A stretch of DNA of 64,000 nt from Streptomyces hygroscopicus (GTDB taxonomy: Bacteria > Actinomycetota > Actinomycetes > Streptomycetales > Streptomycetaceae). Location: NCBI GenBank assembly GCA_002021875.1, contig CP018627.1:1674001-1738000 (forward strand). Direction: 5' to 3'. Made by a program: the position numbers and the translations under genes. The notes under the pieces are model-generated. The model searched no databases. It had not been told where the DNA came from and saw nothing but the letters and a program-made list of their open reading frames with translations. The first letter of the stretch is position 1, and each line of letters opens with the position of its first letter. This document shows positions 17,334 through 24,741 of this stretch, in pieces.

Positions 17334-17370
17334 CCGCGGGCCGTGGCCACAGGCCGGTCATGAGCGCGAC
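17311..17370. repeat. 30-bp direct duplication across the ATP-grasp 1 stop codon
   Basis: Two adjacent 30-nt copies (17311-17340 and 17341-17370), each starting CCGTGGCCAC and differing at a few positions. The first contains the TGA stop (17331-17333) of ATP-grasp 1; the second fills most of the spacer to ATP-grasp 2. Confidence 0.8.
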
Positions 17371-17385
17371 GGTGAGCGGCGGCCG

Positions 17386-18237
17386 ATGAGGATCGGTCTG
17401 ATCACCGCCGACCCCGGTCATCAACTCCTCGCCGACACGGCGGAGTTGCTGACGCCCCGCCATGAGGTGGTGGCGCTCGACCCTGGCGGCCGCGGGGCCG
17501 GGGCGCGGGCCCGGGTCTCCCCCGGGGAAGACCCGGCCGACCCCGGGAAGCTCGCCGATGTGTATCTGCTGAAGGCCCGGACGCCGCGTGCGCTGGCGCT
17601 CGCCCGGTCCCTGGAGCGGCGCGGCGCCCCGGTGGTGAACTCCGCCGCGGCCACCGCGCTGTGCCAGGACCGGACGGCGATGGCCGAACTGGCGCTCCGC
17701 GCCGGTCTGCCGTTCGCCCCCACCCGTACCGCGGCCTCACTCGCCGGGCTGACGGCGGAGCGGCTGCCTCGCCCCGTGGTCGTCAAGAGCCGCCACAGCC
17801 GCCGCCATGATCTGGTGGCCCGTGTCGACGACACCGCACGGCTGCGCGCCCTGAGCGCCGACTGGGCGGATGAGCCCGTGGTGGTGCAGGACTTCACCCC
17901 GAACGACGGCTGGGACCACAAGCTGTGGGTGATCGCGGGCCGGGTGTTCGCCGCGCTGCGCCGGTCGGAGCTGGCGGCCGGCGGCCGCGGTCCGAGCCTG
18001 CCGCTCGCCCTGGACGCGCTGCCACCCGGCTGGCTGGATCCGGTGCGCCGCGTCGGTCCGGTGTTCTCGCTGGACGTCTACGGCGTGGATCTGATCGACG
18101 CGGGCCGCGGCGCCCCGCTGATCGTGGACATCAACGCCTTCCCGGGCATCCGCGGTCAGGCCGGTGCCCCCGAGGCACTGGCGGCCCTGGCACTGCGGAC
18201 CGCCGAACGGGGCGGACTCACCGCGCCCCGCACATGA
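17386..18237 (+). CDS. ATP-grasp ligase-like protein 2 (RimK-related)
   Basis: A 283-residue protein built like its upstream neighbour: RIGLITADPGHQLLAD start, PRPVVVKSRHSRRHDLVAR with the ATP-binding Lys (about residues 125-143), VVQDFTPNDGWDHKLWVIAG, and the metal-binding LIVDINAFPGIRGQ near the end. It is probably a paralogue that acts with ATP-grasp 1. The ATG follows GAGCGGCGGCCG, a weak site; earlier in-frame starts lie inside the neighbour. A type II thioesterase gene follows 161 bp downstream. The substrate is unknown. Confidence 0.82.
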   Translation: MRIGLITADPGHQLLADTAELLTPRHEVVALDPGGRGAGARARVSPGEDPADPGKLADVYLLKARTPRALALARSLERRGAPVVNSAAATALCQDRTAMAELALRAGLPFAPTRTAASLAGLTAERLPRPVVVKSRHSRRHDLVARVDDTARLRALSADWADEPVVVQDFTPNDGWDHKLWVIAGRVFAALRRSELAAGGRGPSLPLALDALPPGWLDPVRRVGPVFSLDVYGVDLIDAGRGAPLIVDINAFPGIRGQAGAPEALAALALRTAERGGLTAPRT

Positions 18238-18398
18238 CCGACACGAGGGAAATACTAGGGGACTCCGGTCCGAAATAGGGGTGGTCGCAGGTAGGACCGG
18301 TCCGGCAGGGTGGTCTACTGGTCTCCGCGCGAACCGAGGCACGCGCGCGACAGCCACACGACAGCCGCCGTAGAACGAACGGCGCGAAAGGACATCAC

Positions 18399-19154
18399 GT
18401 GACCGCAAACCCCACCGGCACAAGCCTGTGGATCAGGCAGTTCCACCCCGCGCCGGCCGCGGCGACGCGACTCATCTGCCTGCCCCACGCCGGCGGGTCC
18501 GCCTCCTACTACTTCCCGGTCTCCAAGGCGCTCTCGCCCACGGTCGATGTGCTCGCCGTGCAGTACCCGGGGCGCCAGGACCGGCGCAACGAGAAGTGCA
18601 TAGACAATATCCCCGAGCTGGCCGACGCGCTGGTGCCGGAGCTGCTGCCCTTCACGGACAAGCCGGTGGCGCTTTTCGGCCACAGCATGGGCGCCACCCT
18701 CGCCTTCGAGGTCGCCCTGCGTCTGGAGCAGAAGGGCGTGGTGCCGGTGGCGCTGTTCGCCTCGGGGCGGCGCGCCCCCTCCTGCCACCGTGACGAGTCC
18801 GTCCACCTCCGCGACGACGACGGGCTGATCACCGAGGTGAAGGCGCTCGCCGGGACCGACACCCAGCTCCTGGGCGACGACGAGATCCTGCGGATGGTGC
18901 TGCCCGCCATCCGCAGCGACTACAAGGCGGCCGAGACCTACCGCTACACCTCCGGCCCGCGGCTGGCGACGCCGATCCACGCGCATGTGGGGGACGACGA
19001 CCCCAAGGCGAGCGTCGAGGAGGCCCGCGCCTGGGGCGAGCACACCACCGGTGGCTTCGACCTCCAGGTCTACCCCGGCGGCCACTTCTACCTCAACGAC
19101 GAGGCCCCGCGGGTCATCGCGTCCATCCGGAAGGTGCTGACCGCGCAGTCCTGA
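18399..19154 (+). CDS. Type II (external) thioesterase
   Basis: A 251-residue alpha/beta-hydrolase of the type II thioesterase family, which removes stalled or wrong acyl groups from carrier proteins of PKS/NRPS systems. The start region LICLPHAGGSASYYFPVSKALS, the nucleophile motif GHSMGATLAFE (Ser about residue 98), an Asp in HAHVGDDDPKAS and the catalytic His in YPGGHFYLND are all visible. GTG 18399 follows GAAAGGA. No PKS or NRPS gene is within 13 kb; the nearest is the reducing PKS at 32.4-38.8 kb, which has no thioesterase of its own. Whether they cooperate is unknown. Confidence 0.9.
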   Translation: MTANPTGTSLWIRQFHPAPAAATRLICLPHAGGSASYYFPVSKALSPTVDVLAVQYPGRQDRRNEKCIDNIPELADALVPELLPFTDKPVALFGHSMGATLAFEVALRLEQKGVVPVALFASGRRAPSCHRDESVHLRDDDGLITEVKALAGTDTQLLGDDEILRMVLPAIRSDYKAAETYRYTSGPRLATPIHAHVGDDDPKASVEEARAWGEHTTGGFDLQVYPGGHFYLNDEAPRVIASIRKVLTAQS

Positions 19155-19189
19155 GCGCCCGCCTGGCCAGGGTCACGGGGTGGCCGCCC

Positions 19190-19450
19190 CGCCGACGCGC
19201 CGCCGTAGGTGGTTCGCGGAACCCGCGCTCGTAGCTGCCACGGCGGCGCGGCCCCGCTCCTGGCCGGGCTCTTCCAGGCTGCCGATCCTCGCGGTTGCCG
19301 TCGAACGCCTCCAGCCGATGCCGGGCGTGGCAGCGGATATGCGCCTCCACGGCCCGGCGGAGGTTCTCCCGCGCCGTCCGTACCGGCGACGGCGGCGGTG
19401 TTGTCCTCGATCGGCCGCTCCATCGTGCCGAGCATGGTGTCGTCAACCAG
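19190..19450 (-). pseudogene. Decayed TetR-family regulator fragment
   Basis: The spacer between the thioesterase and the baeRF gene has no intact gene. On the minus strand, pieces of a TetR ligand-binding domain can be read: ARENLRRAVEAHIRCHARHRLEAF followed by GNRED, then SYERGFRE, in neighbouring frames. This implies at least one frameshift, and the DNA-binding head is not found. The rest of 19155-19649 shows nothing recognisable. Confidence 0.5.
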
Positions 19451-19649
19451 GGACCGATGCGAGTTCAGTTCAATTCGGACGGGAAGCCTCGCAGGGAATC
19501 GCGGTCACACCGTGTCCCATTCCCCTGAGCGTAGCCCCAACCTGAACTCGGTCGCGAGTCGATCCCCGGGTTGCGTTTGCCTCTCCCGCGACCACCGCGT
19601 TACCTGGAATGAGGCGCAGTGAGGCACACCGTCGCGGCGAGGAGCGGCC

Positions 19650-20804
19650 ATGATCACGCAAGAGCAGGTCGACCGGGTCCTGCGGTTGAACGGGAACGGT
19701 CTTCCGTGTGTGTCCCTCTACGTCCCCGTGCTGCCCGAGCAGCCCGGCCGCAGCACATTCATGACCCGGGTGGCCAGTCTGCTGGACGGCATCCGGCCGC
19801 TCTCACTGGACAGCTCGCTCGATCATGCCGCGCGGCTCTCGCTCCGCGAGGACATCGTGAAGCTGGAGAAGTCGCTGGCCTTCGAGCCGCACCAGCCCGG
19901 CGCCGTCGCCGTCTTCGCCTGCAGCGGCAAGGATGTGTACGAGGAGGTGTGGCTGCCACGCCCCACCCGCGAGCGCATCGTGGTGGACTCCGATCCGTAC
20001 GTCCGCCCCATGCTGGCCGTGCTGGATGAGTACGACCGCGCCTGCGCCGTCATCGTGGACCGGGGCACCGGCCAGATCTGGGAGCACTACCTCGACCAGG
20101 CCCGGCAGCTGGAGGCAATCCGCGACCGTACGCTGCGCAAGCCCGACTACGCTGCGGGGCTCGCCGAGGACAGGGTCCGCAACAAGGCCGATGAGCTGAG
20201 CAAACGCCACTTCCGGAAGCTCATCGGCGAGCTCAAGCAGCTGTTCGGGAGGCGGGCCTTCGATGTGCTCGTGGTCGGCGGGCACTCCTACGAGGTGCCG
20301 CACTTCCTTCAGTTCCTCCCGCGTGACCTGCGGGAGCGGCTGATCGGCGACTTCACCGTCGACCGTGAGACCGCGAGCCCCGCGGACATCAGGAACCGGG
20401 TGCAGAAGATCGTCTCCGACCACGCCCACCAGGAACAACGGCAGCTCGTGGGCGACATCCTGGAGGCGAAGGCGGCCGGGCGGCCGCCGAGTGCCGTGGG
20501 GCTGGACGAGACGCTGTGGGCGGCGTCGCTGGCCGCGGTCGGCACACTGGCGGCGGACGAGGAGGCCGCCGCCCCCGGGGTCGTCTGTGACCGGGACGGG
20601 CTTCTCGCGCGCTCGGGCGAGAGCTGTCCGCTGTGCGGCGATCCGCTGCGCGAGGTCCCCGACATCATCGATGCGCTGGCCGAAACCGTCATCGACGACG
20701 GGGGCGAGATCCGCCATATCGAGCCGGAGACGGAGCTGCGCACCCATCTGACCGGGGCCCTGCTGCGCTTCGAGCTCCCGCCGCGGCCGGCCGTCGCGGG
20801 ATAG
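19650..20804 (+). CDS. eRF1-like (baeRF family) protein
   Basis: A 384-residue protein resembling bacterial members of the archaeo-eukaryotic release-factor superfamily (baeRF10/11-like). It has an N-terminal domain with VSLYVPVLPEQPGRSTFMTRV, a central eRF1 domain-2-like part (DRACAVIVDRGTGQIWEHYLD, then FDVLVVGGHSYEVPHFLQFLP), and a C-terminal eRF1 domain-3-like part with the Cys pair CPLCGDPLREVPDIID. These proteins are suspected to act on ribosomes or in stress, but no precise role is known. The motif GGQ is not evident. ATG 19650 follows GAGGAGCGG. Both flanks hold decayed genes. Confidence 0.8.
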   Translation: MITQEQVDRVLRLNGNGLPCVSLYVPVLPEQPGRSTFMTRVASLLDGIRPLSLDSSLDHAARLSLREDIVKLEKSLAFEPHQPGAVAVFACSGKDVYEEVWLPRPTRERIVVDSDPYVRPMLAVLDEYDRACAVIVDRGTGQIWEHYLDQARQLEAIRDRTLRKPDYAAGLAEDRVRNKADELSKRHFRKLIGELKQLFGRRAFDVLVVGGHSYEVPHFLQFLPRDLRERLIGDFTVDRETASPADIRNRVQKIVSDHAHQEQRQLVGDILEAKAAGRPPSAVGLDETLWAASLAAVGTLAADEEAAAPGVVCDRDGLLARSGESCPLCGDPLREVPDIIDALAETVIDDGGEIRHIEPETELRTHLTGALLRFELPPRPAVAG

Positions 20805-20819
20805 CCCGCCCCGCCCCGG

Positions 20820-21050
20820 GGCGGCCACGATGGACGGGGCCATTCGGCCAGGCCGCGGCGACGAGCCGGCGGGCGCGCGCAAGGGCCGCGGTGGACCCGT
20901 CCCGCAGTAACCCCGCCGCCCGCAGGGCCTCCTCGTGGAGCCGGTCGGCGGCGACGACCCGGCTCACCAGTTTGATGGCGGCTGCCTCGGGCGCGGCGCG
21001 GCGCCGGTTGGTGAACAGCAGGCCAGCGCCCGGGCCCGGTCCGGCGGACC
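20820..21050 (-). pseudogene. Decayed enoyl-CoA hydratase/isomerase C-terminal fragment
   Basis: On the minus strand one frame reads LLFTNRRRAAPEAAAIKLVSRV, continuing VVAADRLHEEALRAAG and STAALARARRLVAAAW. This is the crotonase C-terminal pattern (family: tGxxxxAxeAxxxGLVxxVV ... ptaalaxxKxll). Nothing of the N-terminal oxyanion-hole part is present upstream and no start is evident, so it is a remnant. It lies in the 343-bp gap between the baeRF and DUF4032 genes. Confidence 0.55.
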
Positions 21051-21147
21051 TTCGGCGGACAGGGCCCGGCAGGGGTGTGCGGGCGGCGCCGCGGGACCCA
21101 CGGCGGCCCGGCAGGTCCGAGGTGGCCGAGCCCGGGGCGCGGGGCGG

Positions 21148-22362
21148 TCAGCCGTGCGGCCGGTCCGCCAGGACGGTTCGTATGTAGTCCTCGACGGTGG
21201 CTTCCAGGCCCACGTCACGCCCGGCCCGCTCGGACAACAGCCAGCGGTGTTCGAGCAGTTCGTAGTAGATCTGGGCGGTGTCGGTGGCACCGCGCAGATC
21301 CTTGGGAACGGTCCGCACGGTGGGCCGGAAGACATCGCGGACCCACCGGTGGGCGAGCACCTCCGGGCGTGCGCCGAGCGGATCGCCGGGCGCGTAGTCG
21401 TCCTGTGTGGCCATCCAGGTCTCCAGGTCGTTCAGCAGGCTGCGGGCCTGGTTCTCCTCCGCGTCGAGTCCGGTAAGCCGCAGCAACTGCCGCTGGTGGT
21501 GGCCCGCGTCGACGACCTTGGGCACGAAGGTGACGGTGTCGCCGTCGGGTGAGCGCTCGATCTGCATCTCCGCCACGTCGAACCCGAGGTCGTTCAGGCG
21601 CCGGACGCGCTGGTCGATGGCGTGGCGCTGGGCGAGCGGATAGACCGACTGGCGGGTCAGCTCATGCCACAGGTCGCGGTAGCGCTCGGCGATGGCCTCG
21701 CCGAAGAGCACCGGGTCGACCGAGGGGTGCAGGGAACCGCTGGCCTCCAGGTCCATCAGCTCGCCCGCGATATTCACCCGCGCCACCTCGACGTCGTAAT
21801 CCCGCTGTCCGCTGGTGAGCTTCGGCTGGATCTGCCCGGTCTCGGCGTCGACCAGATAGGCGGCGTACGCGCCCGCGTCGCGCCGGAAGAGGGTGTTGGA
21901 CAGCGAGCAGTCGCCCCAGGCGAACCCGGCCAGATGCAGCCGCACCAGCAGCACGGCGAGCGCGTCGAGCAGCCGTCGGATGGTGCTCGGCCGCATGGTC
22001 GTCTGGAACATCGAGCGGTATGGCTGCGAGCCCACCAGATGGCGGGTGATCAGCGCAGGCTCCAGCGGTTCGCCGTGCTCGTCGGTGCGCCCGGTCACCA
22101 CCGCGAGCGCGTCCACCGCGGGGACCGCGAGCCGGTCCAGGTCGCGCAGCAGCCCGTACTCGCGTACCGCCGCCCACTCGCCGACCTCCTTGACCGCGAC
22201 GATCTCGCCGCCCGCCTGCGCGAAGCGGACGACATGGCGGGAGATGCCCCGGGGCAGTGCGACCAAGTGCTCCTTGGGCCACTCCTCCAGCGGGATGTTC
22301 CACGGCAGATCGAGCAGCGACGCCGGATGCTCGGGCGAGGTGGCGGTGATCTGCAGCTCCAT
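21148..22362 (-). CDS. DUF4032 kinase-fold protein
   Basis: A 404-residue protein. The N-terminal half looks like a lipopolysaccharide-kinase/APH-like fold: VRFAQAGGEIVAVKEVGEWAAVREYGLLRDL has the ATP-site Lys and Glu, LHLAGFAWGDCSLSNTLF is a catalytic-loop-like WGDxxxxNxL segment, and AYLVDAETGQI is the metal-binding DFG-like part. The C-terminal half is the DUF4032 region. It is probably a small-molecule or protein kinase; no substrate is known. It is separated by only 30 bp from the TetR gene on the same strand. Confidence 0.85.
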   Translation of the reverse strand: MELQITATSPEHPASLLDLPWNIPLEEWPKEHLVALPRGISRHVVRFAQAGGEIVAVKEVGEWAAVREYGLLRDLDRLAVPAVDALAVVTGRTDEHGEPLEPALITRHLVGSQPYRSMFQTTMRPSTIRRLLDALAVLLVRLHLAGFAWGDCSLSNTLFRRDAGAYAAYLVDAETGQIQPKLTSGQRDYDVEVARVNIAGELMDLEASGSLHPSVDPVLFGEAIAERYRDLWHELTRQSVYPLAQRHAIDQRVRRLNDLGFDVAEMQIERSPDGDTVTFVPKVVDAGHHQRQLLRLTGLDAEENQARSLLNDLETWMATQDDYAPGDPLGARPEVLAHRWVRDVFRPTVRTVPKDLRGATDTAQIYYELLEHRWLLSERAGRDVGLEATVEDYIRTVLADRPHG

Positions 22363-22392
22363 GACACCCCAGTGTGCGGTACGGAGGTGTGA

Positions 22393-23004
22393 TCAGAGCC
22401 GGTCGGGCAGTGGGGTACTCGCCGGTGCGCGCATTCCGTCGAGGACGACCGTGACACACCGTTCGACCTGGAGCGGGTCGGCCGGGATGTCCAGCACACA
22501 GGCTCCGGCGGCGGCCGCCCTGGCCAGGAACGGAATGTCCCGCCAGGACAGATCGGCGCGCAGCACGCCGTCCCGCTGGGCGCGTTCGGTCAGGCGCCGT
22601 AGGCGATCGAGCAGGGTGCGGCGGGCGGCGGCCACCTGGGGTCCGCCGCGGTCGTCGAGGGAGTCCGACAGCCCCGCGTTCTCGCCGGTGCGCAGGGCGA
22701 GGCCGGTGAAGAACCGGGTGAAGGCCGGCCAGGAGTCGTCCTCGCCCAGGGCCTGTTCGGCGCTGTCGGCGAGTTCGCCGAGCACATCGAGGAGGACGGC
22801 TTCCAGCAGTTGGGCCCGCTCGGGGAAGCGGCGGTAGACGGTGCCGACGCCGACACCGGCCAGCCGCGCGATCTCGTGATAGCTGACGTCGAAGCCATGG
22901 GCGGCCACCGCCTGGCGTGCGGCGGTCAGGACGCGGGCGGCGTTGCGGCGCGCGTCCGCGCGCGGCGGTCTGGGGGGCCGCTGAGCGGAGGGCATGCCCG
23001 TCAT
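22393..23004 (-). CDS. TetR/AcrR family regulator
   Basis: A 203-residue repressor with an N-terminal TetR helix-turn-helix (RNAARVLTAARQAVAAHGFDVSYHEIARLAGVGVGTVYRRFPERAQLLEA, about residues 19-68) and a variable C-terminal ligand-binding domain. It is divergent from an SDR gene. The spacer holds two copies of a GGACA-N5-TGTCC palindrome, so it very likely represses both itself and the SDR. The ligand is unknown, perhaps the SDR substrate. Confidence 0.93.
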   Translation of the reverse strand: MTGMPSAQRPPRPPRADARRNAARVLTAARQAVAAHGFDVSYHEIARLAGVGVGTVYRRFPERAQLLEAVLLDVLGELADSAEQALGEDDSWPAFTRFFTGLALRTGENAGLSDSLDDRGGPQVAAARRTLLDRLRRLTERAQRDGVLRADLSWRDIPFLARAAAAGACVLDIPADPLQVERCVTVVLDGMRAPASTPLPDRL

Positions 23005-23023
23005 GTCCCCAGCCTAGTCAGAA

Positions 23024-23042
23024 GTGGACAGAAGCTGTCCAC
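23024..23042. promoter_or_regulatory. TetR operator site 1
   Basis: GTGGACAGAAGCTGTCCAC is an inverted repeat with perfect 8-bp arms, 20 nt upstream of the TetR start. It shares GGACA-N5-TGTCC with site 2. Confidence 0.7.
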
Positions 23043-23062
23043 CTCCGTACGCTGAACTCTAA

Positions 23063-23081
23063 GCGGACAAGATCTGTCCAT
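23063..23081. promoter_or_regulatory. TetR operator site 2
   Basis: GCGGACAAGATCTGTCCAT repeats the GGACA-N5-TGTCC core of site 1, 39 bp away centre to centre, on the SDR side of the spacer. Confidence 0.65.
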
Positions 23082-23163
23082 TTAGCGAGCGGCACCACGG
23101 CCGCCTACCCCACCGGCCTCTCGCCATACGTCCCACCCGCACGACCGAACAGGAGCCACGGGC

Positions 23164-23940
23164 ATGAGCCATCTCGACGGCATCACCGCGGTGATCACCG
23201 GGGGCAGCGAGGGCCTCGGCTACGCCATCGCCGACGCCTTCGCCACCGAGGGCGCCGACCTGGTGCTGCTCGCCCGCGACCAGGAGAAGCTCGACCGGGC
23301 CCGGCACACCCTGGCCGGACGCGGCACCACCGTACGCACCCTCTCCGTCGACCTGGCCGACCCCGGCGCCGTGACCACCGCCGCGCGTCAGGTGCTCGCG
23401 CTCACCGAACGGGTGGACACCCTGGTCAACAACGCGGGCACGGCACACTTCAGCCCGCTCGCCCAGACCTCGGCCGACTCCTTCGACGCCATGCTCCACC
23501 TCAATGTCCGGGTGCCCTTCCTCCTCGCCCAGGCGCTGCTGCCCGCGCTCGTCGAGGGCCGCGGCAGCATCATCAACATCAGCAGCTACTGGGCGGACAA
23601 GATGGTCGCCGACCGCCCGTCCGCGGCCTACTCCGCCACCCGCGGCGCCATCAACGCGATGACCCGGGCCCTCGCCAATGAGCTGGGCCCCTCCGGCGTC
23701 CGGGTCAACGGCATCGCCCCCGGCGCCGTACGCACCCCCACCTACGAACGGGACTATCTCGGCCCGATGAGCGCCGAGGAGCGTGACGGGCACGACCGCC
23801 GCACCCGGGACGCCTATCCCCTGGGCCGCGTCGGCGAACCCCACGAGGTGGCCGCCGCGGCGGCCTTCCTCGCCTCCCCGCAGGCGGGGTGGACCACCGG
23901 CACCATCATGAACGTGGACGGTGGGCTGACCGTCCGCTGA
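23164..23940 (+). CDS. Short-chain dehydrogenase/reductase (YxxxR variant)
   Basis: A 258-residue SDR with the cofactor motif TGGSEGLGYA (about residues 12-21), NNAG in the fourth strand, a catalytic Ser in INISSYW, and the C-terminal TGTIMNVDGGLTV. The usual YxxxK is YSATR here, so the catalytic Lys is replaced by Arg. Activity may be altered, although such variants exist. It is controlled, by inference, by the divergent TetR through two operators. The substrate is unknown. The start ATG follows AGGAGCCACGG. Confidence 0.9.
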   Translation: MSHLDGITAVITGGSEGLGYAIADAFATEGADLVLLARDQEKLDRARHTLAGRGTTVRTLSVDLADPGAVTTAARQVLALTERVDTLVNNAGTAHFSPLAQTSADSFDAMLHLNVRVPFLLAQALLPALVEGRGSIINISSYWADKMVADRPSAAYSATRGAINAMTRALANELGPSGVRVNGIAPGAVRTPTYERDYLGPMSAEERDGHDRRTRDAYPLGRVGEPHEVAAAAAFLASPQAGWTTGTIMNVDGGLTVR

Positions 23941-23981
23941 CCACCTTCGTAAGAGCCCGGCGGCCGATAGAATGGCCTCCG

Positions 23982-24728
23982 ATGCCGAGAATCCGCCACA
24001 CTCCCCAGGCGACGACGGGTCTGCGTCCGCTGCCCGCCGGTGGCGGCATCGACGCGCATCGGCATGACGAGCACCAGATCGTCTACGCCGGGCGCGGGGT
24101 GCTGGCCGTCACCACCGACGCGGGCACCTGGATCGCGCCCGCCAACCGGGCGCTGTGGATACCGGCCGGGACCGTCCATGAGCCGCGCGCGTACGGCGCC
24201 ACCGACCTCCATATGGTGGGGCTGGCGGTGGCGGACAATCCGCTGCGGCTGGAGCAGCCCGCGGTCCTCGGCGTCGGCCCGCTGCTGCGCGAGCTGATCA
24301 TCGAATACACCGCGCGGCCGGCGGACCTCGGCGCCGAACGGCGCCGGCTTCGGGCCGTACTGCTCGATCAGCTCCGCCGCTGTGCCGAGCAGCCGGTGCA
24401 TGTGCCCGCCGCCAGGGACCCGCGCCTGGCGGCGGTGTGCGCCCTCCTCCACGACGACCCGGCGGACAACCGGACCCTGCGGCAGCTCGGGGCCGCGGTC
24501 GGGGTCGGCGAGCGCACCCTGACCCGGCTGTGCGCGGCGGAGCTGGGGATGACCTTTCCGCAGTGGCGCACCCAACTGCGCCTGCATCACGCCCTGCGGC
24601 TGCTGGCCGAGGGCGCCCCGGTCACGGCTGTCGCCCATCGGTGCGGCTGGGCGTCCAGCAGCGCCTTCATCGACGTCTTCCGCCGGGCCTTCGGCCACAC
24701 CCCCGGCGCCCACCGCGCGCTCGGCTGA
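23982..24728 (+). CDS. AraC family transcriptional regulator
   Basis: A 248-residue regulator with an N-terminal cupin-type sensing domain (GGGIDAHRHDEHQIVYAGRGVLAV, about residues 18-42) and a C-terminal double helix-turn-helix (TLRQLGAAVGVGERTLTRLCAAELGMTFPQWRTQLRLHHALRLL, about 165-215, then VAHRCGWASSSAFIDVFRRAFGHTPG). The ATG at 23982 was chosen at the start of homology; the frame is open further up. It stands 41 bp after the SDR gene and may be co-transcribed with it. The target is unknown. Confidence 0.9.
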   Translation: MPRIRHTPQATTGLRPLPAGGGIDAHRHDEHQIVYAGRGVLAVTTDAGTWIAPANRALWIPAGTVHEPRAYGATDLHMVGLAVADNPLRLEQPAVLGVGPLLRELIIEYTARPADLGAERRRLRAVLLDQLRRCAEQPVHVPAARDPRLAAVCALLHDDPADNRTLRQLGAAVGVGERTLTRLCAAELGMTFPQWRTQLRLHHALRLLAEGAPVTAVAHRCGWASSSAFIDVFRRAFGHTPGAHRALG

Positions 24729-24741
24729 CTCCTTCGCTGGT

